Shown: in pieces, positions 16,520 to 24,901 of the stretch
Position numbering within the stretch: position 1 is the stretch's first letter
Layout: each line of letters opens with the position of its first letter
Origin: an uncultured Spirochaetales bacterium
Lineage (GTDB): Bacteria; Spirochaetota; Spirochaetia; Sphaerochaetales; Sphaerochaetaceae
Length of the DNA: 64,000 bases
NCBI GenBank assembly: GCA_934277975.1
Contig: CAKQWE010000001.1
Span: 62,001 to 126,000, forward strand
Direction: 5' to 3'
The notes under the pieces: generated by a model
The model's database searches: none
What the model was told of the DNA's origin: nothing
The model's input: only the letters and a program-made list of their open reading frames with translations
Translations under genes and position numbers: made by a program

Positions 16520-17520
16520 CAAGTGAACCTGGCATCCAGAATCCAACGGTTTCCGTTCACGAACGCCTTATGGTCCATCTCCTTCTTGGCCGGCAGCTGA
16601 AGTCCATTCACCCAAAGCACCCCGTCTGCACACGCAATGCCAACGCCGCGATCCTTTCTGAAGCCTACGACCGTACCCGGCTCAGGCAACGTGCTTCCAT
16701 CCAATGCCGATGTCCTTGACTCCTCCAAAGCCGAATCCAACTCAGAGAAGCCGCCCCATACGCTTGTAATGAAGACCTCACGGCCGTTGGCAAGCGCAAA
16801 GGCTTTTGGCCAAGGATAGGAGGCACGAACAAGACTATGAAGCTCCAGCAAAGGCTTAGAGAAATCCAATTTGCCATCCGCCTTCTCTATCATTCTGCAA
16901 TACGATGGCTCACCGCTTTGGGCAACAGGTGAAATTTCGCCGCATAGAGCCTGTTTCAGTACCTTGGGGACAAAGGAAGCCGCCTCTAGAGAAATCCTCT
17001 CCGTAAGGGAGGAAGTGGTCTCAGTGCCTTCCAACGGAAACTCCATCATACCCCATATATCGCCCTCATCCATCTTCTCGCCAATGGTCTGCACGCTTAT
17101 GGAAGCCTCATGCAAGCCACCTAGGATTGTGGCCTGGATTGGAGAAGGCCCCCTGAAAAGAGGAAGGTGCGAGGGGTGCACGTTGAACCTCCCATTTGGA
17201 AAGAGGGCAAGGAACATAGGTCCAAAGATACGTCCAAAGGCGAACGACACAAGGACGTTTGCACCAAGGGCCTTGACGGCCTCACGTGCAGGAGTCCTCA
17301 ATGAATCGAATTGCAGAACGGGGATTCCAAGCTCCAAAGCTGCCGTCTTCACTGGAGGCGGGCACAATCTGGACGAGCGCCCTACGCTCTTGTCGCAGGA
17401 AGTCAGGACTCCAACTACATTGAACGAAGAAGCCAGCGACTTCAAAAGAGGCACTGCAATGTCAGGGGTCCCCGCAAAAAGGATCCTTGCATTCTCCAGG
17501 GAAGATGAACGCTCTGCCAA
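16519..17520 (-). CDS. fmt: Methionyl-tRNA formyltransferase
   Basis: 333 residues. The N-terminal Rossmann domain begins ILFAGTPDIAVPLLKSL; the catalytic region contains FNVHPSHLPLFRGPSPIQATILGG (cofactor-site Asn and His) and the loop with Asp in KMDEGDIW. The C-terminal OB-like domain follows. I place the start at TTG 17520 because AGGAAGG from the end of def lies 6 nt upstream and the only in-frame ATG (17568) would overlap def by 47 nt. It formylates initiator Met-tRNA, matching def next door, which removes the formyl group. Confidence 0.94.
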   Translation of the reverse strand: MAERSSSLENARILFAGTPDIAVPLLKSLASSFNVVGVLTSCDKSVGRSSRLCPPPVKTAALELGIPVLQFDSLRTPAREAVKALGANVLVSFAFGRIFGPMFLALFPNGRFNVHPSHLPLFRGPSPIQATILGGLHEASISVQTIGEKMDEGDIWGMMEFPLEGTETTSSLTERISLEAASFVPKVLKQALCGEISPVAQSGEPSYCRMIEKADGKLDFSKPLLELHSLVRASYPWPKAFALANGREVFITSVWGGFSELDSALEESRTSALDGSTLPEPGTVVGFRKDRGVGIACADGVLWVNGLQLPAKKEMDHKAFVNGNRWILDARFT

Positions 17521-17521
17521 A

Positions 17522-18061
17522 TCAATCCTTCCTTTTCCTGCTGGACAGCTTAGACTTTTTGTCAGCACCAGCCTTTCTGCCGCATCTCTTGTTGTAGAGC
17601 CTAAGGACCTTGTCCCTTTCGTCCTCGTTCAAACGATCTATGAAGAGCTTACCATCAAGATGGTCGTTCTCATGCTGTATGACGCGGGCAAGGAGTCCGG
17701 AGGCATCCACAGAGAAGGCATGGCCCTTCTCGTCCTGTGCAAAGACCTTGACCTTGGAAGGCCTTATGACATTGTGGTATACACCTGGAATGCTGAGGCA
17801 TCCCTCTTCATATGGACAGGTATCAATAGACGTCTCAACGATCTCTGGGTTTATGAAGGCCCTTCTCGTCCCGTCGTTGAGAGAAACGATGAAAAGCCGC
17901 TTGTCAACGCCAACCTGAGGGCCGGCAAGACCAACGCCATCGGCCTCGTCAAGGGTGTCGAACATTGCATCTATTAGGATTTCAAGCGAGTGGTCGAACT
18001 GTGTGACCTTTTCGCATTTCGTTCTGAGGATTTCGTCCCCTATTCTATATATGTCGAGCAT
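17522..18061 (-). CDS. def: Peptide deformylase
   Basis: 179 residues with the three deformylase motifs in order: GVGLAGPQVG (about 42-51), EEGCLSIPG (about 85-93, Cys metal ligand) and QHENDHLDG (about 129-137, two His ligands and the catalytic Glu). It removes the N-formyl group of nascent proteins. The C-terminal extension is Lys/Arg-rich (KKSKLSSRKRKD). It lies directly between priA and fmt, with 13 nt to the priA stop. Confidence 0.97.
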   Translation of the reverse strand: MLDIYRIGDEILRTKCEKVTQFDHSLEILIDAMFDTLDEADGVGLAGPQVGVDKRLFIVSLNDGTRRAFINPEIVETSIDTCPYEEGCLSIPGVYHNVIRPSKVKVFAQDEKGHAFSVDASGLLARVIQHENDHLDGKLFIDRLNEDERDKVLRLYNKRCGRKAGADKKSKLSSRKRKD

Positions 18062-18074
18062 GTGGAAATGATAC

Positions 18075-20045
18075 TCAAAGCAGGTCTACAGGGTCAACAT
18101 CAATCTCAAGAACAGCATTTGATGGAACACTGGTATAGGACAGGACTTTCTCAAGAAGGGACAGCATGTCTGAAGGTTTGAAGGACCTAAGCAGCACCTG
18201 GAACCTATAATTGGCGCGTATCTTCTCTATTGGACACTCGTTTGCACCATAGACCTGTACGTCCAGTCCAAAGAATGCGGACTTGTCTCCAAGCTCGCGG
18301 GCCAAAGAGTCTGCAAAACCTCTGGCTACCTCGGCCTTTGGGGAACGCACGACAAGGTTCACCATTCGTGAGAACGGTGGAAATCCAAGGTCTTCCCGCA
18401 GCTTGAGCTCCTTGTCGAAGAAGGCTTCTACCTGCCCCTTGGAAGCCATGACAATTGCAGGGTTGTCCTTCATGCGCGTCTGAACCACAACTCTACCGTT
18501 GGAATCCGCGCGCCCAGAGCGGCCTGCAACCTGCACAAGAAGATCGAACGTACGCTCCTCTGCCCTGAAGTCAGGGACGAGAAGGCCGCTGTCTGCAAGG
18601 ACTATCCCAACGAGCTGCACGTTTGGAAAGTTAAGGCCCTTTGCAACCATTTGGGTTCCAATGAGGATGTCAAGCGAACCTGCACGGAACTCGTCCAGCG
18701 TCTTCTGGATTATCTTCCTGTCCTTTGATACGACATCTGTGTCAAGCCGAGCTGTCCTGTATTGAGGAAACAGCCTTTGGACCTCCTGCTCCACCTGCTC
18801 CGTACCAAAACCGGAGTACATGACATCAAGCGAGCCACACACAGGGCATACCCTTGTGGGCTTTTGGGTATAGCCGCAGTAGTGGCACTTCAAAGTGCCG
18901 GTCTTCTTGTGATAGGTCATGGCCACGTCGCAGTGCGGACATTTGAGCTCATAGCCGCAGCTGCGGCAGTGGAAGTAGTAGCTGAAGCCTCGCCTGTTGA
19001 GGAAAAGGATCACCTGCTTTCCAGCGCCCAAGGTACGGGCCATCTCAAGCTGAAGGGTCTTGCCAAAGATACCGTCCTCGTGCGTCATGTCCGCAATCTC
19101 CACCTTTGGCATACAGCCACCGCCAACGCGTGAAGTGAGGTCTATGCGAGTCATGCGCGAATGGTCCTTCATGAGGTGCCATGCCTCAAGACTTGGAGTT
19201 GCGCTTCCCATAAGGAGCTTTCCATGACAGTCTGAGATGCGCTTTTGGGCAACCTGACGGGCATGGTAACGTGGATCGTTTCCACTTTTGTAGGAGTTCT
19301 CATGCTCCTCGTCTATGATTATCATCCTAAGGTTCTCGCATGGGGCGAACACTGCACTGCGTGCACCAATGACAAGGGAGACCTCAGACCTCTTTATCCT
19401 GCGCCATTGGGCTATCCTTTGGGAATCTGTCAGTCCGGAATGCAGGATTGCAACGTTGTTCTTGAACCGCTCCATCACCTGCACCGCAAGCTGGTGCGTG
19501 AGCGTTATCTCAGGGACAAGGTATATCACCTGACCACCTTGGGCTATCACGCGCTCCGCGCACTGCAGAAACACCTCCGTCTTGCCGCTCCCCGTCACTC
19601 CAAACAAATAGAAGAGCCCTGACTGGGCACCCATAACCGTCTCCACGGCACCGGATTGCTCTGCGGTGAGGACCACATCCTTCTTCAGGACAGGTTCCTC
19701 GAAATCCAACGCTCCAAACGATGAGTCCCTGCGTCCACCGGGTATCATGACATCAAGGATCTCACCACGGCTTGAAAAGTAGAAGCGCTCCATCCAAAGG
19801 GCCAGTTCGTATTCGCGTCTTCCAAACAAAGGTTCCTTGTCAATGGCCTTGATTACATCCTTTATCTCAAATCCAGCATCAGGTTTGCAGTCCAGGACAT
19901 CGACGACATAGCCCTGGACCTTTCGACGTCCAAACGGAACCATCACCCTTATGCCTGGAACGACGGACACAGCATCGTCATCGAAGCTATATGTGAACTC
20001 CTGTTTGAGAGGCACTGGAACTGCAACCTGAGCATACTTCACCAT
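18075..20045 (-). CDS. priA: Primosomal protein N' (replication-restart helicase)
   Basis: 656 residues. The N-terminal DNA-binding domain begins YAQVAVPVPLKQEFTYS. Helicase motif I reads GVTGSGKTEVFL (about 170) and the DEAH-type box IIIDEEHE (about 250). Four CxxC pairs bind two zincs (CRSCGYELKCPHC and CHYCGY...CPVC, about 376-420). Motif VI region is VAGRSGRADSNG. It restarts stalled forks by loading the primosome. Length is slightly shorter than E. coli PriA. It follows udg by 18 nt. Confidence 0.96.
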   Translation of the reverse strand: MVKYAQVAVPVPLKQEFTYSFDDDAVSVVPGIRVMVPFGRRKVQGYVVDVLDCKPDAGFEIKDVIKAIDKEPLFGRREYELALWMERFYFSSRGEILDVMIPGGRRDSSFGALDFEEPVLKKDVVLTAEQSGAVETVMGAQSGLFYLFGVTGSGKTEVFLQCAERVIAQGGQVIYLVPEITLTHQLAVQVMERFKNNVAILHSGLTDSQRIAQWRRIKRSEVSLVIGARSAVFAPCENLRMIIIDEEHENSYKSGNDPRYHARQVAQKRISDCHGKLLMGSATPSLEAWHLMKDHSRMTRIDLTSRVGGGCMPKVEIADMTHEDGIFGKTLQLEMARTLGAGKQVILFLNRRGFSYYFHCRSCGYELKCPHCDVAMTYHKKTGTLKCHYCGYTQKPTRVCPVCGSLDVMYSGFGTEQVEQEVQRLFPQYRTARLDTDVVSKDRKIIQKTLDEFRAGSLDILIGTQMVAKGLNFPNVQLVGIVLADSGLLVPDFRAEERTFDLLVQVAGRSGRADSNGRVVVQTRMKDNPAIVMASKGQVEAFFDKELKLREDLGFPPFSRMVNLVVRSPKAEVARGFADSLARELGDKSAFFGLDVQVYGANECPIEKIRANYRFQVLLRSFKPSDMLSLLEKVLSYTSVPSNAVLEIDVDPVDLL

Positions 20046-20063
20046 GATTTCACCACAACGAAC

Positions 20064-20906
20064 TCAACCAGGAAGTCCAAGACCAAGATAGCGTGCAAGC
20101 TTCTTCAAATCCTCCCAAACAGGGCGCTTGAGGGTCAAATCCCTGAGCACCGCCGCAGGATGGTACGTGCACATCATTGGAATTCCGTCATAGAAGAAGA
20201 ACCGTCCATGCAAAGACCCCATGGAGGACTCCATCATCCCCGTCATGAGCGTAGACGCAGGCTTGCCAAGGCACAGTATGGCCTGGGGCTGTATCAATGC
20301 AATCTGCTGCTTCAGAAAAGGCAGGCAGGCGCTCTTCTCATCAGGAAGAGGGTCTCTGTTCATGGGAGGTCTGCACTTGACTATGTTGGTTATGTAGGCA
20401 TTCGAACCGCGGTCCAGGCCTATGGCGGCAAGCCATTTGTCAAGGAACTGTCCGGCCTTGCCAACGAACGGGCGGCCTGTGTTGTCTTCAGTCTCCCCCG
20501 GTCCTTCTCCAATGACCATGGCAATGGGCCTTTCAACACAGCCCTCTCCAAAGACGACGTTCTTTCTCGTCTTGCACAGAATGCAGCGCCCGCACTTCAG
20601 ACATTCGGCCTGCAAAGCCCCAAACGACATGTGAAGGCGAGAATCCTCATCCACCGCCAGAACAGCCTCTTCGACATCGTCGACCACAGAGGAAACAGGA
20701 TCAGGATAGACCTTCTTCACCACTGCCGAGAAATCAAAGCCAGCGGTAGGATGGGAAGGCTCATCGAAGCTGCGTTTGACGACATTCTCGAAATCGTCCA
20801 TGAGACCGCCCACACGTCCCAGGGCCACTCCCAAAGCGAGTTTCTTCGTCTCCACACTTGCGTTTTCAAGCCCATTCACACGTTCGTACCTATTCTCAAC
20901 GTCCAT
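20064..20906 (-). CDS. Family 4 uracil-DNA glycosylase (4Fe-4S)
   Basis: 280 residues. Cysteines in CLKCGRCILC (about 105-114) fit the iron-sulphur cluster of family 4/5 UDGs. Motif A is GEGPGETEDNTGRPFVGKAG (Asp in place of the family 1 catalytic residue region), with NIVKCRPPMNRDP in between and motif B GSLHGRFF with CTYHPAAVLR near the end. It excises uracil from DNA. An ~80-residue N-terminal extension of unknown role precedes the core. ATG 20906 is chosen because GAGG sits 6 nt upstream; it overlaps the truA end by 11 nt. Confidence 0.92.
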   Translation of the reverse strand: MDVENRYERVNGLENASVETKKLALGVALGRVGGLMDDFENVVKRSFDEPSHPTAGFDFSAVVKKVYPDPVSSVVDDVEEAVLAVDEDSRLHMSFGALQAECLKCGRCILCKTRKNVVFGEGCVERPIAMVIGEGPGETEDNTGRPFVGKAGQFLDKWLAAIGLDRGSNAYITNIVKCRPPMNRDPLPDEKSACLPFLKQQIALIQPQAILCLGKPASTLMTGMMESSMGSLHGRFFFYDGIPMMCTYHPAAVLRDLTLKRPVWEDLKKLARYLGLGLPG

Positions 20907-21744
20907 ACTCATCCTCAAACCACTGGTACTCGTCAGGGTCATAGCTCACCCGCCACAGATACAGGCCATCGGACGGTGCAGTCTTGCCCGCACGTCTTCT
21001 GTCGCACGAATCCAGAACCTCCTTGAACTCCGCCGCAGAGCATCCACTACCTGACATCTCCAGCATGGTCCCCACAAGGGAGCGCACCATGTGGTACAGA
21101 AACGCATTGCCGCACACCTTGTAGCACAGGACATCGTCTCCGTACATGGACCTCTCCATCGTGAAGGCCGATTCGTATATATCCCGATATTTGCTAGGAC
21201 AAATGTCCTTCGCAGAGGCGAACGTAGTGAAATCGTGCGTACCAACAAGCTGAACGGCATACGAATTCAGGACATCAAGGTCAGGCATATCCTTTAGCCT
21301 TGTAACAAGGCCGTCTGTGAAGGCATCACGCCCTTGGCCTTTGACCGCGAAATAGCGGTATTCCCTGGCCATGGCACTGTAGCGGGCATGGAACGAAGCG
21401 GGGACGTCCCAGCTTCTTAGAATCCTTATGCTTACAGGAAGGATGGCGTTGAGCCCATAGAGGAAGGCTTTTGCAGGAATGCCGCAATCTTTGAACTCAG
21501 CATGGGCGACCTGTCCCCTAGCATGGACACCGCTGTCAGTCCTACCGCTTCCACATACCTCGACGCTGTCATCCTTCAAAAAGGAAACAATAGCCTGTTT
21601 CAACGTTTCCTGCACACTTTTTGCATTGTTCTGCGTTTGCCATCCATTGTAGCAACGCCCATCATATGAAAGTTCCAACGCAATGCGACGCCTGCCCTCT
21701 GGGGCGGAGAACTCCACGGGACGCTTCCAGTCGCTTCTAGACAT
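20896..21744 (-). CDS. truA: tRNA pseudouridine(38-40) synthase
   Basis: 282 residues. Recognised by LELSYDGRCYNGWQTQNNAKSV near the N-terminus, the catalytic-Asp motif GSGRTDSGVHARGQVAH, FHARYSAMAREYRY and the C-terminal MVRSLVGTMLE motif. It isomerises uridines in the anticodon stem-loop. The start ATG 21744 overlaps the acpS stop (8 nt shared), and its own end overlaps the glycosylase start. Confidence 0.96.
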   Translation of the reverse strand: MSRSDWKRPVEFSAPEGRRRIALELSYDGRCYNGWQTQNNAKSVQETLKQAIVSFLKDDSVEVCGSGRTDSGVHARGQVAHAEFKDCGIPAKAFLYGLNAILPVSIRILRSWDVPASFHARYSAMAREYRYFAVKGQGRDAFTDGLVTRLKDMPDLDVLNSYAVQLVGTHDFTTFASAKDICPSKYRDIYESAFTMERSMYGDDVLCYKVCGNAFLYHMVRSLVGTMLEMSGSGCSAAEFKEVLDSCDRRRAGKTAPSDGLYLWRVSYDPDEYQWFEDEYGR

Positions 21745-22126
21745 TTGCCTTCCCAACGGTTTCAAGAACAACCATTGCAATTGCAAGAGGCTCTTCATGG
21801 GTTATCGAAAGATGCACGGCAGCCCTTGGAGCGTTGTCCAAAGTGGTGCCGCACAGCACAAGGGAAGGCTTGCCGGTCGATTCCTTCTTCACATATATCT
21901 CACGAGGGACGACCGTTTCGCAGAACCCCGTTCCACAGGCCTTGGCATATGCTTCCTTGGCAGCAAAGCGCGAAGCAAGGAACTGAGCCTTCACATCCTC
22001 ATGGGCGTTCTCCAAAAGGGCGTACTCCTCAAGTTCGTGCTCGTTGTAGACCTTCTCAAGGAAGTGCCTGTCAAGCTTCTTCACCCTCTCCAATGAGACT
22101 GCATCTATTCCAATACCGCTTATCAT
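21737..22126 (-). CDS. acpS: Holo-[acyl-carrier-protein] synthase
   Basis: 129 residues with both AcpS signatures: GIGIDAVSLERVKKL at the N-terminus (metal-binding Asp) and LASRFAAKEAYAKA near residue 62. It transfers 4'-phosphopantetheine from CoA to acyl carrier protein. Length is normal. Its ATG overlaps the TGA of the YbbR gene (ATGA), and truA starts inside its end. Confidence 0.96.
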   Translation of the reverse strand: MISGIGIDAVSLERVKKLDRHFLEKVYNEHELEEYALLENAHEDVKAQFLASRFAAKEAYAKACGTGFCETVVPREIYVKKESTGKPSLVLCGTTLDNAPRAAVHLSITHEEPLAIAMVVLETVGKANV

Positions 22127-22563
22127 ATAGCCTCCTGAGGACTTGAGCCGGAGGGCTCAAGGGACTTCAACGAGAAGTATATCTTCACCTGCGTAGGATT
22201 CGTGGATATGGATACGGACGACGTATCAAGAGACTGGTTGGGACCATCCATGGTTATGACTACAGGAGCAATGTTCACTCCTTCATGGTCTACATTGGAG
22301 AAGTCAACGCTCACGCGGACATCGTCCACTTCAATCATGTATATCCTTTCCTGAGTTCCCTTTATCACAAGGTCAACGCTGGTTGGAATATTGCTGTCAG
22401 CGTTGTAGCCGCTTGGAAGGGTCACTTCCAAAGGCAGTCTTACAGTCCTTGTGTCCTGAATGACAAGACCTAGGAAGAAATACATGAAAACGGCAAGGAG
22501 GAAGCATAGGATCTTGACCTGCCAGTTGTAGAAGACCCTTTGGAAAAACTTATTGCGCCTCAT
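22123..22563 (-). CDS. YbbR-domain protein, CdaR-like
   Basis: 146 residues. One N-terminal transmembrane helix (about 14-37, ILCFLLAVFMYFFLGLVI) is followed by a single extracytoplasmic YbbR domain (LPLEVTLPSGYNADSNIPTSV...). In Firmicutes CdaR has several YbbR domains and regulates the diadenylate cyclase CdaA; here only one repeat is present. It overlaps the end of cdaA by 14 nt, supporting the same partnership. GGAGGGAAAGA precedes ATG. Confidence 0.88.
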   Translation of the reverse strand: MRRNKFFQRVFYNWQVKILCFLLAVFMYFFLGLVIQDTRTVRLPLEVTLPSGYNADSNIPTSVDLVIKGTQERIYMIEVDDVRVSVDFSNVDHEGVNIAPVVITMDGPNQSLDTSSVSISTNPTQVKIYFSLKSLEPSGSSPQEAI

Positions 22564-23356
22564 TCTTTCCCTCCTCCATGGCCACAGGCTGGATATCCAA
22601 GTAGTTGAACAGCGAAAGCAGCATGCTCTTTATCTCATCGTGGGACAGGTCGTAGTAGAGATTCCCGTTGCAGGCAAGGGATATGGCGCCGGTCTCCTCG
22701 GAAACAACGATTATGGCGGCATCGGATTCCTCCGCCATGCCAAGGGCGGCCCTGTGCCTCGTGCCAAAAGAGGCACGGATATCGGTCTGGCCTGAAAGAG
22801 GCAGATAGCACCCGGCTGCGACTATCTTGGAACCTTGGATTATCATGGCACCGTCGTGCAGGGGTGTGTCATGGTCGAACACAGTCACGATGAGCGCACT
22901 CGATATGTCTGCGTTCATTCGGGTTCCGCTGTCAATTATGTTCTTGAGTCCAAGCCTTCGCGGGAACACGATAAGTGCACCCCTTTTGGACTGGACGAGA
23001 CGCTGGCATGCGTTGAGTATGGTCTCTATCTGGTCAGACGACGTCTGCACACCGCCAAGTCTGAAGAAACGAGACCTTTTGCTGACACCAGGGGTGAAGG
23101 TCCTTCTCAATTCAGGCTGATACAGCACGCACAGGAACACCACACCGGGGACGGCCAGGATCTTCATTAGGCTTGCAATTATATCAAGCTTGAGCAGGCT
23201 GCAGGCTATATACATGAACACATAGGTCAGGATCGACCCAATTATGCGAGAGGCCCTGTTCTGGGCAAGCGCAATGTAAGTACTGTAGAAGAAGACAGTC
23301 AGAACCACTATCTGCACAGCGGCCCTGATTATCTCAGGCACGGTTGTAGGCAACAT
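22550..23356 (-). CDS. cdaA: Diadenylate cyclase, CdaA type
   Basis: 268 residues. Three N-terminal membrane helices (to about 85) are followed by a DAC domain with the DGAMIIQG motif (about 167-174) and the ATP-binding GTRHRAALGMAEESDA (about 196-211). It makes cyclic di-AMP from two ATP, a signal for potassium and wall homeostasis. The start is 4 nt after the glpK stop. The gene pair with the YbbR protein is conserved in many phyla. Confidence 0.96.
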   Translation of the reverse strand: MLPTTVPEIIRAAVQIVVLTVFFYSTYIALAQNRASRIIGSILTYVFMYIACSLLKLDIIASLMKILAVPGVVFLCVLYQPELRRTFTPGVSKRSRFFRLGGVQTSSDQIETILNACQRLVQSKRGALIVFPRRLGLKNIIDSGTRMNADISSALIVTVFDHDTPLHDGAMIIQGSKIVAAGCYLPLSGQTDIRASFGTRHRAALGMAEESDAAIIVVSEETGAISLACNGNLYYDLSHDEIKSMLLSLFNYLDIQPVAMEEGKNEAQ

Positions 23357-23360
23357 CCTC

Positions 23361-24863
23361 TCAATTCTCCTCTGTCCAGTTCAACGTTCTGGAAACGGCT
23401 TTGTTCCAGAACTTGACCTTGGCCTCCCGAGTCTCCTTGGACATCGTAGGCTCCCATCTCTTCTCTTCCCTCCAATGGCTGGAAAGCTCATCCATGCTGT
23501 CGAACATTCCAACGGAAAGCCCTGCCGCATATGCAGCTCCAAGGGCCGTCGTCTCTATGACCTGAGGCCTAATGACCGGAATTCCAAGGATATCGGCCTG
23601 GAACTTCATGAGAGGCTCGCTGTTCGTAAGGCCTCCGTCGACCTTGAGCTTGAGCATCTTTATGTGACTGTCAGCCTCTATGGCATCGAATATGTCGTTG
23701 GCTTGGAACGCCGTGGCCTCAAGCGCTGCACGGCATATATGGTTTCTGTCGCTGTAGCCGGTAAGGCCTGCAATGACACCTCTTGCATCGCTTCTCCAAT
23801 AAGGGGCGAAAAGCCCTGCGAATGCAGGTACTATGTACACCCCTCCGCAGTCCTCCACCCTTGAAGCGAACTCGTCAAGTTCCTGTGCGCTTTGGACCAT
23901 CTTGAGGTTGTCACGTATCCACTGCACCAACGAACCGGCTACGGCAATGGAGCCTTCGAGGGCGTATACAGGAGGTTCTCCGTCCCTTTTGTACGCAACG
24001 GTGGAAACCAAGCCATTATTTGAAAAGCAAAGCTTGCTGCCGGTATTTACAAGGAGGAAGCATCCAGTGCCATATGTGCACTTTCCAAGCCCTTCCGTAA
24101 AGCACGCCTGACCAAAGAGAGCCGCCTGCTGGTCTCCAAGGATTCCACAGACAGGAACCTCTCCTTGGAATGGACCTGCAGCGGATGTAAGGCCGTAGGT
24201 CCTTCCAGTGGAAGGCACTATTTCAGGAAGGGCCTTCTTTGGAATCCTGAAGACTGACAAAAGCTCGTCGTCCCACTGCAGGGTGTTTATGTTCATGAGC
24301 ATATAGCGTGATGCATTGGTCACATCGGTGACGAAGCACCTGCGGGCCGTAAGGTTCCATGTAAGCCAGGTGTCTATGGTTCCAAAGACGGCATCTCCCC
24401 TTTCAGCTGCAGCCCTGAGCCCTTCCACGTTGTCCAAAAGCCACGCAATCTTGGAAGCGGCGAAGTACGGGGAAAACAAAAGCCCGCACTTTCTCTTGAG
24501 CCAAGACTCGTCGCAGCTCCGCTTGAGCCTGTTTATGAGGTCCGCCCCCCTGAGGTCCTGCCACACAATCGCATTGTACCAGACCTTGCCGGTCTTGGGG
24601 TTCCATGCAACGACGGTCTCCCTTTGATTGGTTATTCCAACGCCTGCAATGTCGCAGGCCTGCGCATCGGCTGCACGAAGGGTCTTTACAATCGTCTCTG
24701 TAGTATTGTCCCAGATTTCGTATGGATCATGCTCCACCCAACCAGGATTTGGAAAGATCTGTCTGTGTTCTATCTGATGCGACGCACGTATGTCGCCGTG
24801 CTCATCGAACAGAATGAACCTAGTACTAGTCGTCCCTTGGTCTATTGCACCCAGATATTTCAT
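23361..24863 (-). CDS. glpK: Glycerol kinase
   Basis: 500 residues of the FGGY family. The N-terminal phosphate-binding strand is AIDQGTTSTRFILFDEHG; the substrate region includes TNQRET and NAIVWQDLRG. Further landmarks are TYGTGCFLLVNTG, IPAFAGLFAPYWRSDARG and MKFQADILGIPVIRP. It phosphorylates glycerol to glycerol 3-phosphate. GGAGGG lies before ATG 24863. No glpF or glpD is adjacent; it sits between a peptidase gene and cdaA, so operon membership rather than glycerol induction probably sets its expression. Confidence 0.97.
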   Translation of the reverse strand: MKYLGAIDQGTTSTRFILFDEHGDIRASHQIEHRQIFPNPGWVEHDPYEIWDNTTETIVKTLRAADAQACDIAGVGITNQRETVVAWNPKTGKVWYNAIVWQDLRGADLINRLKRSCDESWLKRKCGLLFSPYFAASKIAWLLDNVEGLRAAAERGDAVFGTIDTWLTWNLTARRCFVTDVTNASRYMLMNINTLQWDDELLSVFRIPKKALPEIVPSTGRTYGLTSAAGPFQGEVPVCGILGDQQAALFGQACFTEGLGKCTYGTGCFLLVNTGSKLCFSNNGLVSTVAYKRDGEPPVYALEGSIAVAGSLVQWIRDNLKMVQSAQELDEFASRVEDCGGVYIVPAFAGLFAPYWRSDARGVIAGLTGYSDRNHICRAALEATAFQANDIFDAIEADSHIKMLKLKVDGGLTNSEPLMKFQADILGIPVIRPQVIETTALGAAYAAGLSVGMFDSMDELSSHWREEKRWEPTMSKETREAKVKFWNKAVSRTLNWTEEN

Positions 24864-24901
24864 GAACCCTCCAGAATGCATCCATTATATACCATCAGAG
24901 C